A stretch of 64,000 nucleotides of DNA from an uncultured Rhizobium sp. Its GTDB lineage: Bacteria > Pseudomonadota > Alphaproteobacteria > Rhizobiales > Rhizobiaceae. Where the stretch lies: positions 19,723 through 83,722 of the forward strand of contig CAMFIE010000018.1 of the NCBI GenBank assembly GCA_945952315.1. Direction: 5' to 3'. Below are positions 7,356 to 14,843 of this stretch, one piece after another. Positions within the stretch are counted from its first letter, which is position 1. Every line of letters starts with the position of its first letter. A model generated the notes under the pieces. The model made no database searches. It had not been told where the DNA came from and saw only the letters and a program-made list of their open reading frames with translations. Both the position numbers and the translations under genes were made by a program.

Positions 7356-8591
7356 ATGGCGCTGACGGATTTTGCAATTCGGGCTGTGAAGCCGGCAGAC
7401 AAGATTCAGAAAATTTCTGACGGTGAAGGGCTGCAGTTATGGGTAATGCCGGCCGGTTCAAAACTGTGGCGCTGGGCCTATCGCTACAACGGCCAACAGA
7501 AAACACTGGCTTTGGGCGCCTATCCGGAAATCACCTTGGCCGAAGCCCGAAGAAAACGGGACGAGGCGAAGGCCCTGCTCGCCTCGGGCATCGATCCCGG
7601 CCTGCAGCGCAAGCTGGACAAGATCACCAGGGCCATCTCCGATGCCGTGACGTTTGACAGCGTAGCCGAGGAGTATCTCGCCAAGAAAATGCGTGAAGGC
7701 CTGGCCGCAAGCACGGTGAAGCGTCTTCGCGCGCAATTGCGCCTTGTCAGTCCCGCCTTCGGTAACCGGCCGATTGCGGACATCACCATTCCCGAAGTGC
7801 TGGTGGCGCTGCAGAAGATTGACGCGCGCGGCACCCATGAAATGGCGACACGCACCAAGGAGCTTTGCGGCGCAATCTTCCGCTTCGCCATGGCAACGGG
7901 GCGCCGGATGGATGATCCGACCCAGGCACTGAAGAATGCGCTGACCAACCATAAGGTGAAGCACCGCGCGGCCATCCTTGACCCTGCCGCCTTCGGTGCC
8001 CTGCTGCGCGCCATTGATGACAGCGATGTGCAGCAGACAACGAAAGCCGCGCTGAAGCTTCTGGCGCTTGTCTTTTCGCGGCCCGGCGAATTGCGAAATG
8101 CCGAATGGCAGGAATTCGATCTGGAAAAGGCCATCTGGCGCATTCCGGCAGGCCGCATGAAAATGCGGCGGGAGCACCAGATCCCGCTCTCGCGGCAGGC
8201 GCTCGAGATCCTGAAAGACCTTCGCGCCTTCAACGGCGATGGCAAATATCTGTTTCCCGGCAATCGCAGCTATCAGCGTCCGATCAGCGAAAACACGCTC
8301 AACGCCGCGCTTCGCCGCATGGGCTATGACAAGGATCAGGTCACCGCCCACGGCTTTCGCGGCACCGCTTCGACCCTGCTCAATGAAAGCGGCCGTTTCT
8401 CGCCGGATGCGATCGAGCGCAGCCTCGCGCATCAGGATCATGACGAAATCAGCCGCGCCTATAACAGTGGCGCCTACTGGAACGAGCGGGTGACCATGGC
8501 GCAATGGTGGGCAGACCATCTGGATGTGTTGCGCGAAGGCGGAAAGGTGATTGCCATGGCAGGGAAGCGGAAAACACCACCTTCCTGTTGA
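7356..8591 (+). CDS. Tyrosine-type site-specific integrase (P4/DUF4102 family)
   Basis: A 411-residue integrase. The N-terminal domain (about residues 1-90) is the arm-binding DUF4102 type with SDGEGLQLWV and LGAYPEITLAEAR; a SAM-like core-binding domain follows. The catalytic domain shows the first Arg in SRPGELR (about residue 247), HGFR as the H-x-x-R motif, and the nucleophile Tyr in SRAYN. All catalytic positions look intact. These enzymes integrate genomic islands into tRNA 3' ends, and tRNA-Leu lies just upstream. There is no clear ribosome site before ATG 7356 because the repeat array fills that space. No cognate second attachment site was seen in the window. Confidence 0.93.
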   Translation: MALTDFAIRAVKPADKIQKISDGEGLQLWVMPAGSKLWRWAYRYNGQQKTLALGAYPEITLAEARRKRDEAKALLASGIDPGLQRKLDKITRAISDAVTFDSVAEEYLAKKMREGLAASTVKRLRAQLRLVSPAFGNRPIADITIPEVLVALQKIDARGTHEMATRTKELCGAIFRFAMATGRRMDDPTQALKNALTNHKVKHRAAILDPAAFGALLRAIDDSDVQQTTKAALKLLALVFSRPGELRNAEWQEFDLEKAIWRIPAGRMKMRREHQIPLSRQALEILKDLRAFNGDGKYLFPGNRSYQRPISENTLNAALRRMGYDKDQVTAHGFRGTASTLLNESGRFSPDAIERSLAHQDHDEISRAYNSGAYWNERVTMAQWWADHLDVLREGGKVIAMAGKRKTPPSC

Positions 8592-8617
8592 GGTCGGACT
8601 CTGAAAGCGAAGCGGGC

Positions 8618-8652
8618 TTGACTCTGATTATGAATGAGAACAAAATGGGAAC
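8618..8652 (+). promoter_or_regulatory. Promoter overlapped by a LexA-type SOS box
   Basis: A -35 TTGACT at 8618-8623 and -10 CAAAAT at 8641-8646 are separated by 17 bases. The -10 is covered by GAAC-N7-GAAC (8638-8641 and 8649-8652), the direct-repeat LexA recognition pattern known for Rhizobium and relatives. An inverted repeat AATGGGA/TCCCATT (8644-8650, 8657-8663) and TCTCC/GGAGA (8655-8659, 8666-8670) follow. The arrangement predicts LexA repression of the gene at 8705 and damage induction. This is sequence inference only. Confidence 0.6.
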
Positions 8653-8704
8653 ATTCTCCCATTTAGGAGAGTTGCCCTAACACTCATCCAAAAGGATAAC
8701 GGCC

Positions 8705-8953
8705 ATGCCCGCACTGGCTGATGCACAACTGCGTCTTGATCTTCCGTCCTCCGAATATCACCGGACTGAACACGCGCTGGACCCGATCGATGCGGCGCTT
8801 GCCTATCATGATGGTGACTACCGGGCCGCCATCGACTGCCTTTTGAAGGACGTGGTCTTCCTCAAGGAAGAACTCTTCATTGCCGAACGGATGCTCAGCA
8901 AGGGCATGGGGAGAAGCTGGGCCCCGCGCTATGAACGGGAGCTTGAGGCGTGA
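8705..8953 (+). CDS. Hypothetical 82-aa protein, predicted SOS-regulated
   Basis: Not recognised. An acidic, mostly helical protein of 82 residues (central DGDYRAAIDCLLKDVVFLKEEL, split by charged residues), with no signal peptide or membrane segment. It has a good ribosome site (AAGGA at 8692-8696, 8 bases before ATG) and lies 52 bases after a GAAC-N7-GAAC box that overlaps its predicted promoter. Its stop overlaps the GTG of the interrupted small frame that follows (GTGA), suggesting translational coupling, and the SecY-like gene is next. Being small and DNA-damage linked by its promoter, it may be an SOS effector or regulator; no function is claimed. Confidence 0.7.
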   Translation: MPALADAQLRLDLPSSEYHRTEHALDPIDAALAYHDGDYRAAIDCLLKDVVFLKEELFIAERMLSKGMGRSWAPRYERELEA

Positions 8954-9138
8954 GACACGCAAAGGGCATCGCGCTTGTGCCGCCTCCCGGTTTGCTCAAA
9001 CTCCAGTGACTGGACCTGCAAGCTTTGGAGGCGGAGCAGCTTGACGAAGCCAAGGCGGCGAAGGTTAAGTTGAAACAGGCCTGCCAAAGCGAAACTTGCT
9101 TGCCTGTCGATGGAATGGCAAGTATTTTCAATTTTTGA
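8950..9138 (+). pseudogene. Small helical frame interrupted by TGA
   Basis: A frame starting with GTG at 8950 (overlapping the previous stop as GTGA) encodes 19 residues ending LVPPPGLLKLQ, then a TGA at 9007-9009, and continues in the same frame for 42 residues (LDLQALEAEQLDEAKAAK, then KLKQAC) to TGA at 9136-9138. Together it would be a 62-residue helical protein filling exactly the gap between the 82-aa gene and the SecY-like gene. It could be a nonsense-inactivated gene (TGG to TGA), or merely spacer with helical-looking bias. An alternative is that only the second half is translated from an internal start. Confidence 0.4.
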
Positions 9139-9159
9139 TTGCATCTCGGCAAGGGGCAT

Positions 9160-10221
9160 ATGGAAACGATCCGTCATCAGGAATCGTCACGGGGTTCCGT
9201 GATCATGGTGGGCTTGGCTTTCGTCGTTCTTGCGGCGTTCCGGCGCATTCCCATCCCGATAATGAATTTCGACCTTCTTCCACCGAATCCTCGTTACATC
9301 GAGGCTGGCTCCCAGGTGTGGTCATCGCTTTTCGCGCTGGGAACCGTTCCCCTTCTTTCGGCGCTTCTACTCGCGGAGCTCGTGAAGCTGGTCTTGCCGC
9401 AACAGGCAGTCCGAGGCGGCAGTATCCGCCTTGGCCGCTTGCTCGTCGGGATCGTTGCCCTGCTTTTCACCGTCTTTCAGGGTTATGGGCTTGTGACCGG
9501 TTTGGCGGCGCATGACATTGTGCGCAATGGCGTTGATTCCTTGGTCGCCGCTTTGGCGTGCTATGCAGGCGTGACGGCCGTGCTCATCTGGCTGTCCGAT
9601 GAAATCCGCCTGCCGGGTCTTGAGAATGGCATTTGGCTGCTTCTCGTGATTCCCTTTCTTGATGCCTTGCCGCGGGATCTCGTTTCTGCCTTTGAATTTT
9701 TCCGTTCGAGTGGCATGCCTGCGGGGTTTTTCCTGCTGGCCGCCGGCGCCACGTCGGCTGCGGTTGTGATGGTGATTTTGCTGAACAACCTTATGATGGG
9801 GGTTGGGCGTAAGGGCCAGACGGCGGTTGATATCCCCCTGGAAATTCTGCTGTGGCCGCCCTTCCTTGCCAGCGTGGTTACAAACCTGCTGATGATGGTG
9901 CCGATCTACGCCTTGTCCGGCTTGATGGAAGCCGCTCCATGGGTCTTTGCGATTTTGGGTTCAGCGTCCAACTGCCTTCTCATTCCTATCATCGTTTACG
10001 GTTATATGCGGCGACAGCCTGCCGACCGACGCGAGGCGATAAGGCCGATCCTCGTCGTTGTCGCCGCGGCGCAGGTTTTGATAGTCGTGGGCTTCGGCCT
10101 TGTGAACGCCTTCATCCTGCCGCCGCTCTTGCCGAATGGTGGAATGCTCATCGTATGCGTCACGGTCATGGTCTCCCTTTGCCGTTTGGCGCTGGAGATG
10201 CGAGCCCTGGCCAGGAGTTGA
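9160..10221 (+). CDS. Divergent SecY-like polytopic membrane protein
   Basis: A 353-residue, highly hydrophobic protein. By eye its segments align in order with SecY: RRIPIPIMNFD with the IP-P-G end of TM1; LFALGTVPLLSALLLAEL with the FALGIMPYISASII of TM2; FQGYGLVTGL with TM3; LENGIWLLLVIPFLDALP with the GIGNGISL..LP of TM4-5; VDIPLEILLWPPFLAS with LPLK...GVIPPIFASS of TM7; GGMLIVCVTV with GGTSLLIVV of TM10. The plug region and the cytoplasmic loops that bind SecA and ribosomes are much shorter than in SecY (about 440 residues). It may be a paralogue with a different partner. ATG 9160 has AAGGGG close in front; a TTG at 9139 is an alternative start. Confidence 0.7.
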   Translation: METIRHQESSRGSVIMVGLAFVVLAAFRRIPIPIMNFDLLPPNPRYIEAGSQVWSSLFALGTVPLLSALLLAELVKLVLPQQAVRGGSIRLGRLLVGIVALLFTVFQGYGLVTGLAAHDIVRNGVDSLVAALACYAGVTAVLIWLSDEIRLPGLENGIWLLLVIPFLDALPRDLVSAFEFFRSSGMPAGFFLLAAGATSAAVVMVILLNNLMMGVGRKGQTAVDIPLEILLWPPFLASVVTNLLMMVPIYALSGLMEAAPWVFAILGSASNCLLIPIIVYGYMRRQPADRREAIRPILVVVAAAQVLIVVGFGLVNAFILPPLLPNGGMLIVCVTVMVSLCRLALEMRALARS

Positions 10222-10353
10222 GGGCCTGACGTCAGAACAAACCGGCGCGCAAAGCGCAGATCCGGCCCAAAACCATTCCTGGCGAACCAAGATTATCTCA
10301 AAGCAAATCCTCGGGCAGGTCTGTCCCGGGGCGGTTAGACCTGAATTGAAATG

Positions 10354-11202
10354 TTACGACATGGGTTCGAGAAAGCTCTTCTGATCCATGGTTTCAGGAA
10401 TGGGTACTCCGAGTCGGGCGAGCACGGTAGGCGCGATCTGGGTAATGTGGAGCAGTTGATCGGGATCAGGCCCTCTCGACGGTCCGAAATAGTAAAGGGC
10501 CGCGTCCTGCTGATCCTCACCCCGTCCACCATGATGACCGCGAGCCGACTGGCCGTGATCAGCGGTTACGATCAGTTCATACCCGGCCGCGCGCCATTGT
10601 TGTATGAACGGTGCCAATTGGGCGTCAAGCAGATAGCAGGCATAGTCCAGTTCATCACAGTCATGCTTGAAGCGGTGCCCCATGCTGTCCAGGGTGCAGG
10701 TGTGCAAAAGCCCGTAATCGAGCCCGAAGCGCTTCGCGAGCATGGCAAGCGTTGCGAAAAGATCTGCATCGCTCGGTGTCATCTGATTCCAGTGATTGTA
10801 GCCTGCCATGGTGTGAAAGCGGCCATGATTGATGCTTGTGCTTTCGGGTTCGTCATATTCCAGATCCCTGACCGGATCGAAGGGAGCCCGATTGAAGAAT
10901 TCCGACCAGAAGGAATGGGCGACCGCGCCCGTCACACCATTTGCCTTGCGGATTTCGGAAAATATATCCGGTTGGGACAGGCGAAAGACATGTCCATTGC
11001 CGGTTGAGCCGTGCACGGCAGGCACCGTGCCGGTATGAATGGATGCATAGCAGCAGGCCGAGGTGGAAGGCAGCGGCGCGCGGATCTTCCAGACCTGAGC
11101 CTCACCGGCCTCCACCCATCCCTCGAGATTGCCAAACAGGCGGCGCCAGTTTCTCCATGGAACGCCATCGATGATCAGCAGCAACAGTTTGTTTTTCAGC
11201 AT
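10354..11202 (-). CDS. Alkaline-phosphatase-superfamily phosphodiesterase (NPP-like)
   Basis: A 282-residue soluble hydrolase resembling type I phosphodiesterase/nucleotide pyrophosphatases. Visible metal-site motifs are LLLIIDG (first Asp), the nucleophile region LPSTSACCYASIHTGTVP followed by HG, DSMGHRFKHD (Asp and His), and TADHGQS (Asp-His). No signal peptide is seen, so it should act in the cytoplasm. Its start overlaps the stop of the ABC ATPase gene by 7 bases, so it is translationally coupled to the transporter and probably hydrolyses the imported compound, for example a phosphodiester or phosphonate. Phosphonoacetate hydrolase is another member of this fold; the substrate is not determined. 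Confidence 0.8.
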   Translation of the reverse strand: MLKNKLLLLIIDGVPWRNWRRLFGNLEGWVEAGEAQVWKIRAPLPSTSACCYASIHTGTVPAVHGSTGNGHVFRLSQPDIFSEIRKANGVTGAVAHSFWSEFFNRAPFDPVRDLEYDEPESTSINHGRFHTMAGYNHWNQMTPSDADLFATLAMLAKRFGLDYGLLHTCTLDSMGHRFKHDCDELDYACYLLDAQLAPFIQQWRAAGYELIVTADHGQSARGHHGGRGEDQQDAALYYFGPSRGPDPDQLLHITQIAPTVLARLGVPIPETMDQKSFLEPMS

Positions 11203-12833
11203 TGATCCGCGGTCTCCAGACGTCGATTGTTCAGGGTCTCCTCCAGCCAGCCAGGTCGGGTTTCCGGAACGGAATTCAGCAAGAGTTCGGTATAGGGGTC
11301 GAAAGGTGCACTGAGGACACGCGACTTCTGTCCGTAGCGTACCACTTCGCCGCGCAGCATCACGGCGATCGAGTCTGCCATGGCTTTGACCACGGCCAGA
11401 TCATGGGTGATGAACAGATAACTCACCCCTTCCCTTGCCTGCAGGTTCAGCAGCAGCTTGAGAATGCCATTGGCGACAAGCGGATCGAGCGCGGAGGTGA
11501 CTTCATCGCAAATGATCAGCTTCGGCTTTGCCGCGAGACACCGGGCGATGCAAACTCTTTGCTTCTGGCCGCCGGAAAGCTCGGCCGGATACCGGTGCAG
11601 GAACTCTTCTCCCAGTTCGACGTCATGCAGGAGTTCGAGGACACGCTCGTGCTTCTCACGACCCTTCAGCCCGAAGAAATATTCGAGCGGCCTGCCGATC
11701 AGCTTGGCCACCGTGTGACGCGGGTTCATGGCCACATCGGCCATCTGATGGACAAGCTGCAATTTGCGCAGCTGATCGCGGCTGCGGTCTGCGATCCGGT
11801 CCGGCAAGCGTTCGCCTTCGAAGAAGATTTCGCCTGCCCGCGGGGGCATGAGGCCGGTAATTGCCCGTGCCGTTGTGGATTTTCCTGAACCGCTTTCCCC
11901 CACGATAGCAAGGGTCTGCCCCGGAAGAACATCCAGGCTCACCTTCTTCAGGATGTCAAACCTGATACCGGGATAGGTGGCGGAAACGTCGCGCAGCGAC
12001 AGGAGCGGCGTAAGCCCAGTAGCGGATTTTTCCATTGCCAGCGGATGACGTTCGCTGATCAGCGCTCTTGTATAGCGCTCCCTCGGTGCATTGAGGATCT
12101 GTTCCGTCGGCCCTGTTTCCACCATCTGCCCGTCGCGCAGCACCATGATGTGATCGGCCATTTGTGCGACCACCGCGAGATCGTGGGTGATGTAAAGCGC
12201 ACCAACGCCCATATGCGCGATGGTCTGTTTGATTGCAGCCAGAACATCGATTTGCGTGGTGACATCCAGTGCCGTTGTGGGTTCGTCAAAGACAACGAGA
12301 TCGGGACGCGGGCAAAGCGCCATGGCAGTCATCACCCGCTGCAACTGTCCGCCGGAAACCTGATGCGGATAGCGATCCCCGATGGAGAGAGGCAGCTTGA
12401 GCCGGGCAAAAAGATCCAGCGCCCGTTCCTGCGCCTCGGCACGGCTGCACACATCATGCCGCACGCAGGCTTCGGTCACCTGTTGCATCAGGCGCAGAGA
12501 GGGGTTGAAGGAGGCGGCTGCCGATTGCGAGACATAGGTGACAACCCGGCCGCGCAGCTCCCGCAAGGCGCGGGGCGAGAGATCGCGCACATTCTTGCCG
12601 TTGACCTTCATCTCGCCACCGGTGATTTCCACCGGGCCACGGCCGTAATTGAGGGACGCAAGCCCGATTGTGGATTTGCCGGCGCCCGATTCACCGATCA
12701 GGCCCAGAACCTTTCCCTTTTCCAGCGTGAAATCAACGCCATGGACAATCTCGAATGTCCGCGGCTTTTCCCCGGGCCTTTGCAGGGTGGCGCCGATGCG
12801 CAGTCCACGCGCTTCCAGAAGGTGAGCATTCAT
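11196..12833 (-). CDS. ABC transporter ATP-binding protein, fused DppD-DppF type
   Basis: A 545-residue protein with two complete nucleotide-binding domains of the dipeptide/oligopeptide/nickel class. The first has Walker A GESGAGKST, signature VSGGQLQR and Walker B ending VVFDEPTTALD; the second has GESGSGKST, LSGGQKQR and ICDEVTSALD. It is a fusion of the DppD- and DppF-type ATPases usually encoded separately. Start ATG 12833 overlaps the permease stop by 4 bases. It powers the importer encoded by the preceding three genes and is coupled to the downstream hydrolase. Confidence 0.93.
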   Translation of the reverse strand: MNAHLLEARGLRIGATLQRPGEKPRTFEIVHGVDFTLEKGKVLGLIGESGAGKSTIGLASLNYGRGPVEITGGEMKVNGKNVRDLSPRALRELRGRVVTYVSQSAAASFNPSLRLMQQVTEACVRHDVCSRAEAQERALDLFARLKLPLSIGDRYPHQVSGGQLQRVMTAMALCPRPDLVVFDEPTTALDVTTQIDVLAAIKQTIAHMGVGALYITHDLAVVAQMADHIMVLRDGQMVETGPTEQILNAPRERYTRALISERHPLAMEKSATGLTPLLSLRDVSATYPGIRFDILKKVSLDVLPGQTLAIVGESGSGKSTTARAITGLMPPRAGEIFFEGERLPDRIADRSRDQLRKLQLVHQMADVAMNPRHTVAKLIGRPLEYFFGLKGREKHERVLELLHDVELGEEFLHRYPAELSGGQKQRVCIARCLAAKPKLIICDEVTSALDPLVANGILKLLLNLQAREGVSYLFITHDLAVVKAMADSIAVMLRGEVVRYGQKSRVLSAPFDPYTELLLNSVPETRPGWLEETLNNRRLETADQC

Positions 12834-13657
12834 GCGCGCCCTCCCTTCAGACTGGTGGTGCGGGAGAGAACCCAGTCCGCAACCAGATTGATGGCGATGG
12901 CCAGGATGGCGATGGCGATGGCGGGGGCCAGTGCGGCGGGAATGCCATAGACCAGACCATCGCTGTTTTCCTTGACGATGGCTCCCCAGTCCGTGGATGG
13001 CGGCTGAATTCCGAGACCCAGAAATGACAGGGTGGAGAGGTAAAGCACCATGAAGATGAAGCGCATTCCGAATTCGGCAACGAGCGGGCTCATCGCATTG
13101 GGCAGGATTTCGTGAAAGATCGTCCAGCCCAGCCCTTCGCTGCGCAGGCGCGCCACTTCGATATAGTCCATAACGACAATGTCTCCCGCAACCGAACGGC
13201 ACAGACGGTAAACCCGGGTGGAATCCAGAAAGGCCATGACCAGTATCAGGACCGGCAGGGAAGGGGGCAGAACCGACAATACGACCAGCGCAAAGATCAG
13301 GCCGGGCACCGACATCACCAGATCGACCGATCTTGATAGCAGCTGATCCAGCCAGCCTCCGGCGACCGCAGCAGCAAAGCCGAGGACAGAGCCTGCGACA
13401 AAGGACAGGACCGTTGCCGCCGTTGCGACAAAAATCGTGGTTCGTCCACCATAGAGCATGCGGGTGAACAGATCCCGGCCGATATTGTCCGTTCCCAGCC
13501 AGTGGGCGGATGAGGCCGGTTCCCAGACAGAGCCGACAACATCTGACATTCCATAGGGTGCGATGACCTGGGCGAACACGGCCATGCCGAAAAACAATGT
13601 GGTGACGGCAAGCCCGGCAAGTGCGCTTTTCGGGGCGGAATTCAGCAACGTGCTCAT
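12830..13657 (-). CDS. ABC transporter permease, DppC type
   Basis: A 275-residue inner-membrane permease with an N-terminal OppC-like helix and the binding-protein-dependent transport domain. LGTDNIGRDLFTRMLYGGR near residue 55 is the DppC/OppC hallmark, and the EAA loop sits around EVARLRSEGLGWTIFHEILPN. It pairs with the DppB-like permease encoded immediately upstream (4-base ATGA overlap) to form the channel of a peptide-class importer. The transported solute cannot be told from the permease. Confidence 0.92.
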   Translation of the reverse strand: MSTLLNSAPKSALAGLAVTTLFFGMAVFAQVIAPYGMSDVVGSVWEPASSAHWLGTDNIGRDLFTRMLYGGRTTIFVATAATVLSFVAGSVLGFAAAVAGGWLDQLLSRSVDLVMSVPGLIFALVVLSVLPPSLPVLILVMAFLDSTRVYRLCRSVAGDIVVMDYIEVARLRSEGLGWTIFHEILPNAMSPLVAEFGMRFIFMVLYLSTLSFLGLGIQPPSTDWGAIVKENSDGLVYGIPAALAPAIAIAILAIAINLVADWVLSRTTSLKGGRA

Positions 13658-14610
13658 TTCGGATTCCTCAAGCGCGGATTGCTGATGATCCCGATCAGGT
13701 CCGCCATGGTGTTGAGCAAAATATAGACGGAGGAGAAGATGAGCCCGGTTGCCTGCACCACCGGCACATCCCGTTTGGAAACATGGTCGACCAGATACTG
13801 GCCCATGCCCGGATAGACGAACACCACCTCGACAGCGACCACACCGACAACCAGATAGGCCAGGTTCAGGATCACCACATTGGCAATCGGGGCGATCACA
13901 TTGGGCAGCGCATGCGAGAGGATCACCTGAAATCCGGTCAACCCTTTCAGCACGGCGGTTTCGATATAGGCCGATTCCATAACATTGAGGATCGCCGCCC
14001 GCGTCATCCGCATCATGTGCGCAAGGACCACCAGCACAAGAACGAGGACAGGCAGGGCGGTCGCCTGCAGCTTCTCACCGACACTCATTGTGTCATTGAT
14101 CAGCGACACAGGTGGCAGCCAGCGCCATTTCACCGCGACGACGAACATGACCAGATAAGCAAGGATGAATTCCGGCACCGAGGTGGTCGCGAGCGCGAAA
14201 ATGGAAATCACCCTGTCCGGCCAGCGATTTCGAAAACGAACCGAAAGGATGCCCAGCGTGATGGCCAAGGGTATGGAGATGGCCGCAGCCCAGGACGCGA
14301 GGAACAGCGTATTGCCCAGCCGCAGCGAAATCGAATGGGAAATATCGGCACCATTGCTGAGCGCTTTGCCGAAATCACCGTGCAAGATGCCATTCACCCA
14401 ATGGAAATACCGCTGCACCGCCGACTGGTCGAGTCCCAGATCATGGCGAAGGTTTGCCAGCGCTTCCGGCGTTGCCGATTGCCCCAGCACGGCCTGTGCC
14501 ACATCTCCGGGCAGGACAAGGGTCCCGCAAAAGATCAGGATCGATGATGCAATCAGCAGCAATATGCCCAGGGCCATCCGCTGCATCAGCAATTTCAGCA
14601 CCGGGTGCAT
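13654..14610 (-). CDS. ABC transporter permease, DppB type
   Basis: A 318-residue permease with the DppB architecture: N-terminal helix, extended periplasmic loop containing LRHDLGLDQSAVQRYFHWV, and a C-terminal transport domain with an EAA-type loop (YIETAVLKGLTGFQVILSHALPN, interrupted here for length by position). ATG 14610 is preceded by AAGGA 7 bases upstream; an in-frame ATG 18 bases earlier lacks this. It follows the substrate-binding protein gene by 233 bases containing a hairpin, and overlaps dppC-like by 4 bases. Confidence 0.92.
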   Translation of the reverse strand: MHPVLKLLMQRMALGILLLIASSILIFCGTLVLPGDVAQAVLGQSATPEALANLRHDLGLDQSAVQRYFHWVNGILHGDFGKALSNGADISHSISLRLGNTLFLASWAAAISIPLAITLGILSVRFRNRWPDRVISIFALATTSVPEFILAYLVMFVVAVKWRWLPPVSLINDTMSVGEKLQATALPVLVLVLVVLAHMMRMTRAAILNVMESAYIETAVLKGLTGFQVILSHALPNVIAPIANVVILNLAYLVVGVVAVEVVFVYPGMGQYLVDHVSKRDVPVVQATGLIFSSVYILLNTMADLIGIISNPRLRNPK

Positions 14611-14715
14611 TTCAGTCCTTTTCCGCACGCAGGCAGACGTCAGGGGTGAAGGAGCGCAGGTTGCCCGCCGAAGTGACCTCCGGGGGTTACACCCGCAGAG
14701 GTCGCTTCATGCAGG

Positions 14716-14738
14716 AAAAGGGAAGAGCGGTCCCTTTT
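14716..14738 (-). other. Intercistronic hairpin between binding protein and permease genes
   Basis: A perfect 8-base inverted repeat AAAAGGGA (14716-14723) and TCCCTTTT (14731-14738) with a 7-base loop, located in the 233-base gap after the binding-protein stop. Read on the minus strand it ends in CCCTTTT and could terminate part of the transcripts or protect the 3' end of the binding-protein message, the usual way such operons make more binding protein than permease. Confidence 0.6.
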
Positions 14739-14843
14739 CATCCAACCCGCCCTGGGAGGAACGGCGATAGAGGCATTATTCACCAGAACCGGATTGCCCT
14801 TTTTTCAGGATGCAGCGCCGGTTTAGGCGTCTTGACGGAAGGG

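Noticed and set aside
7356..11202. Complete genomic island bounded by tRNA-Leu and a second att repeat
   Set aside because: No copy of the tRNA 3' end was found downstream in the window, so the right border cannot be set.
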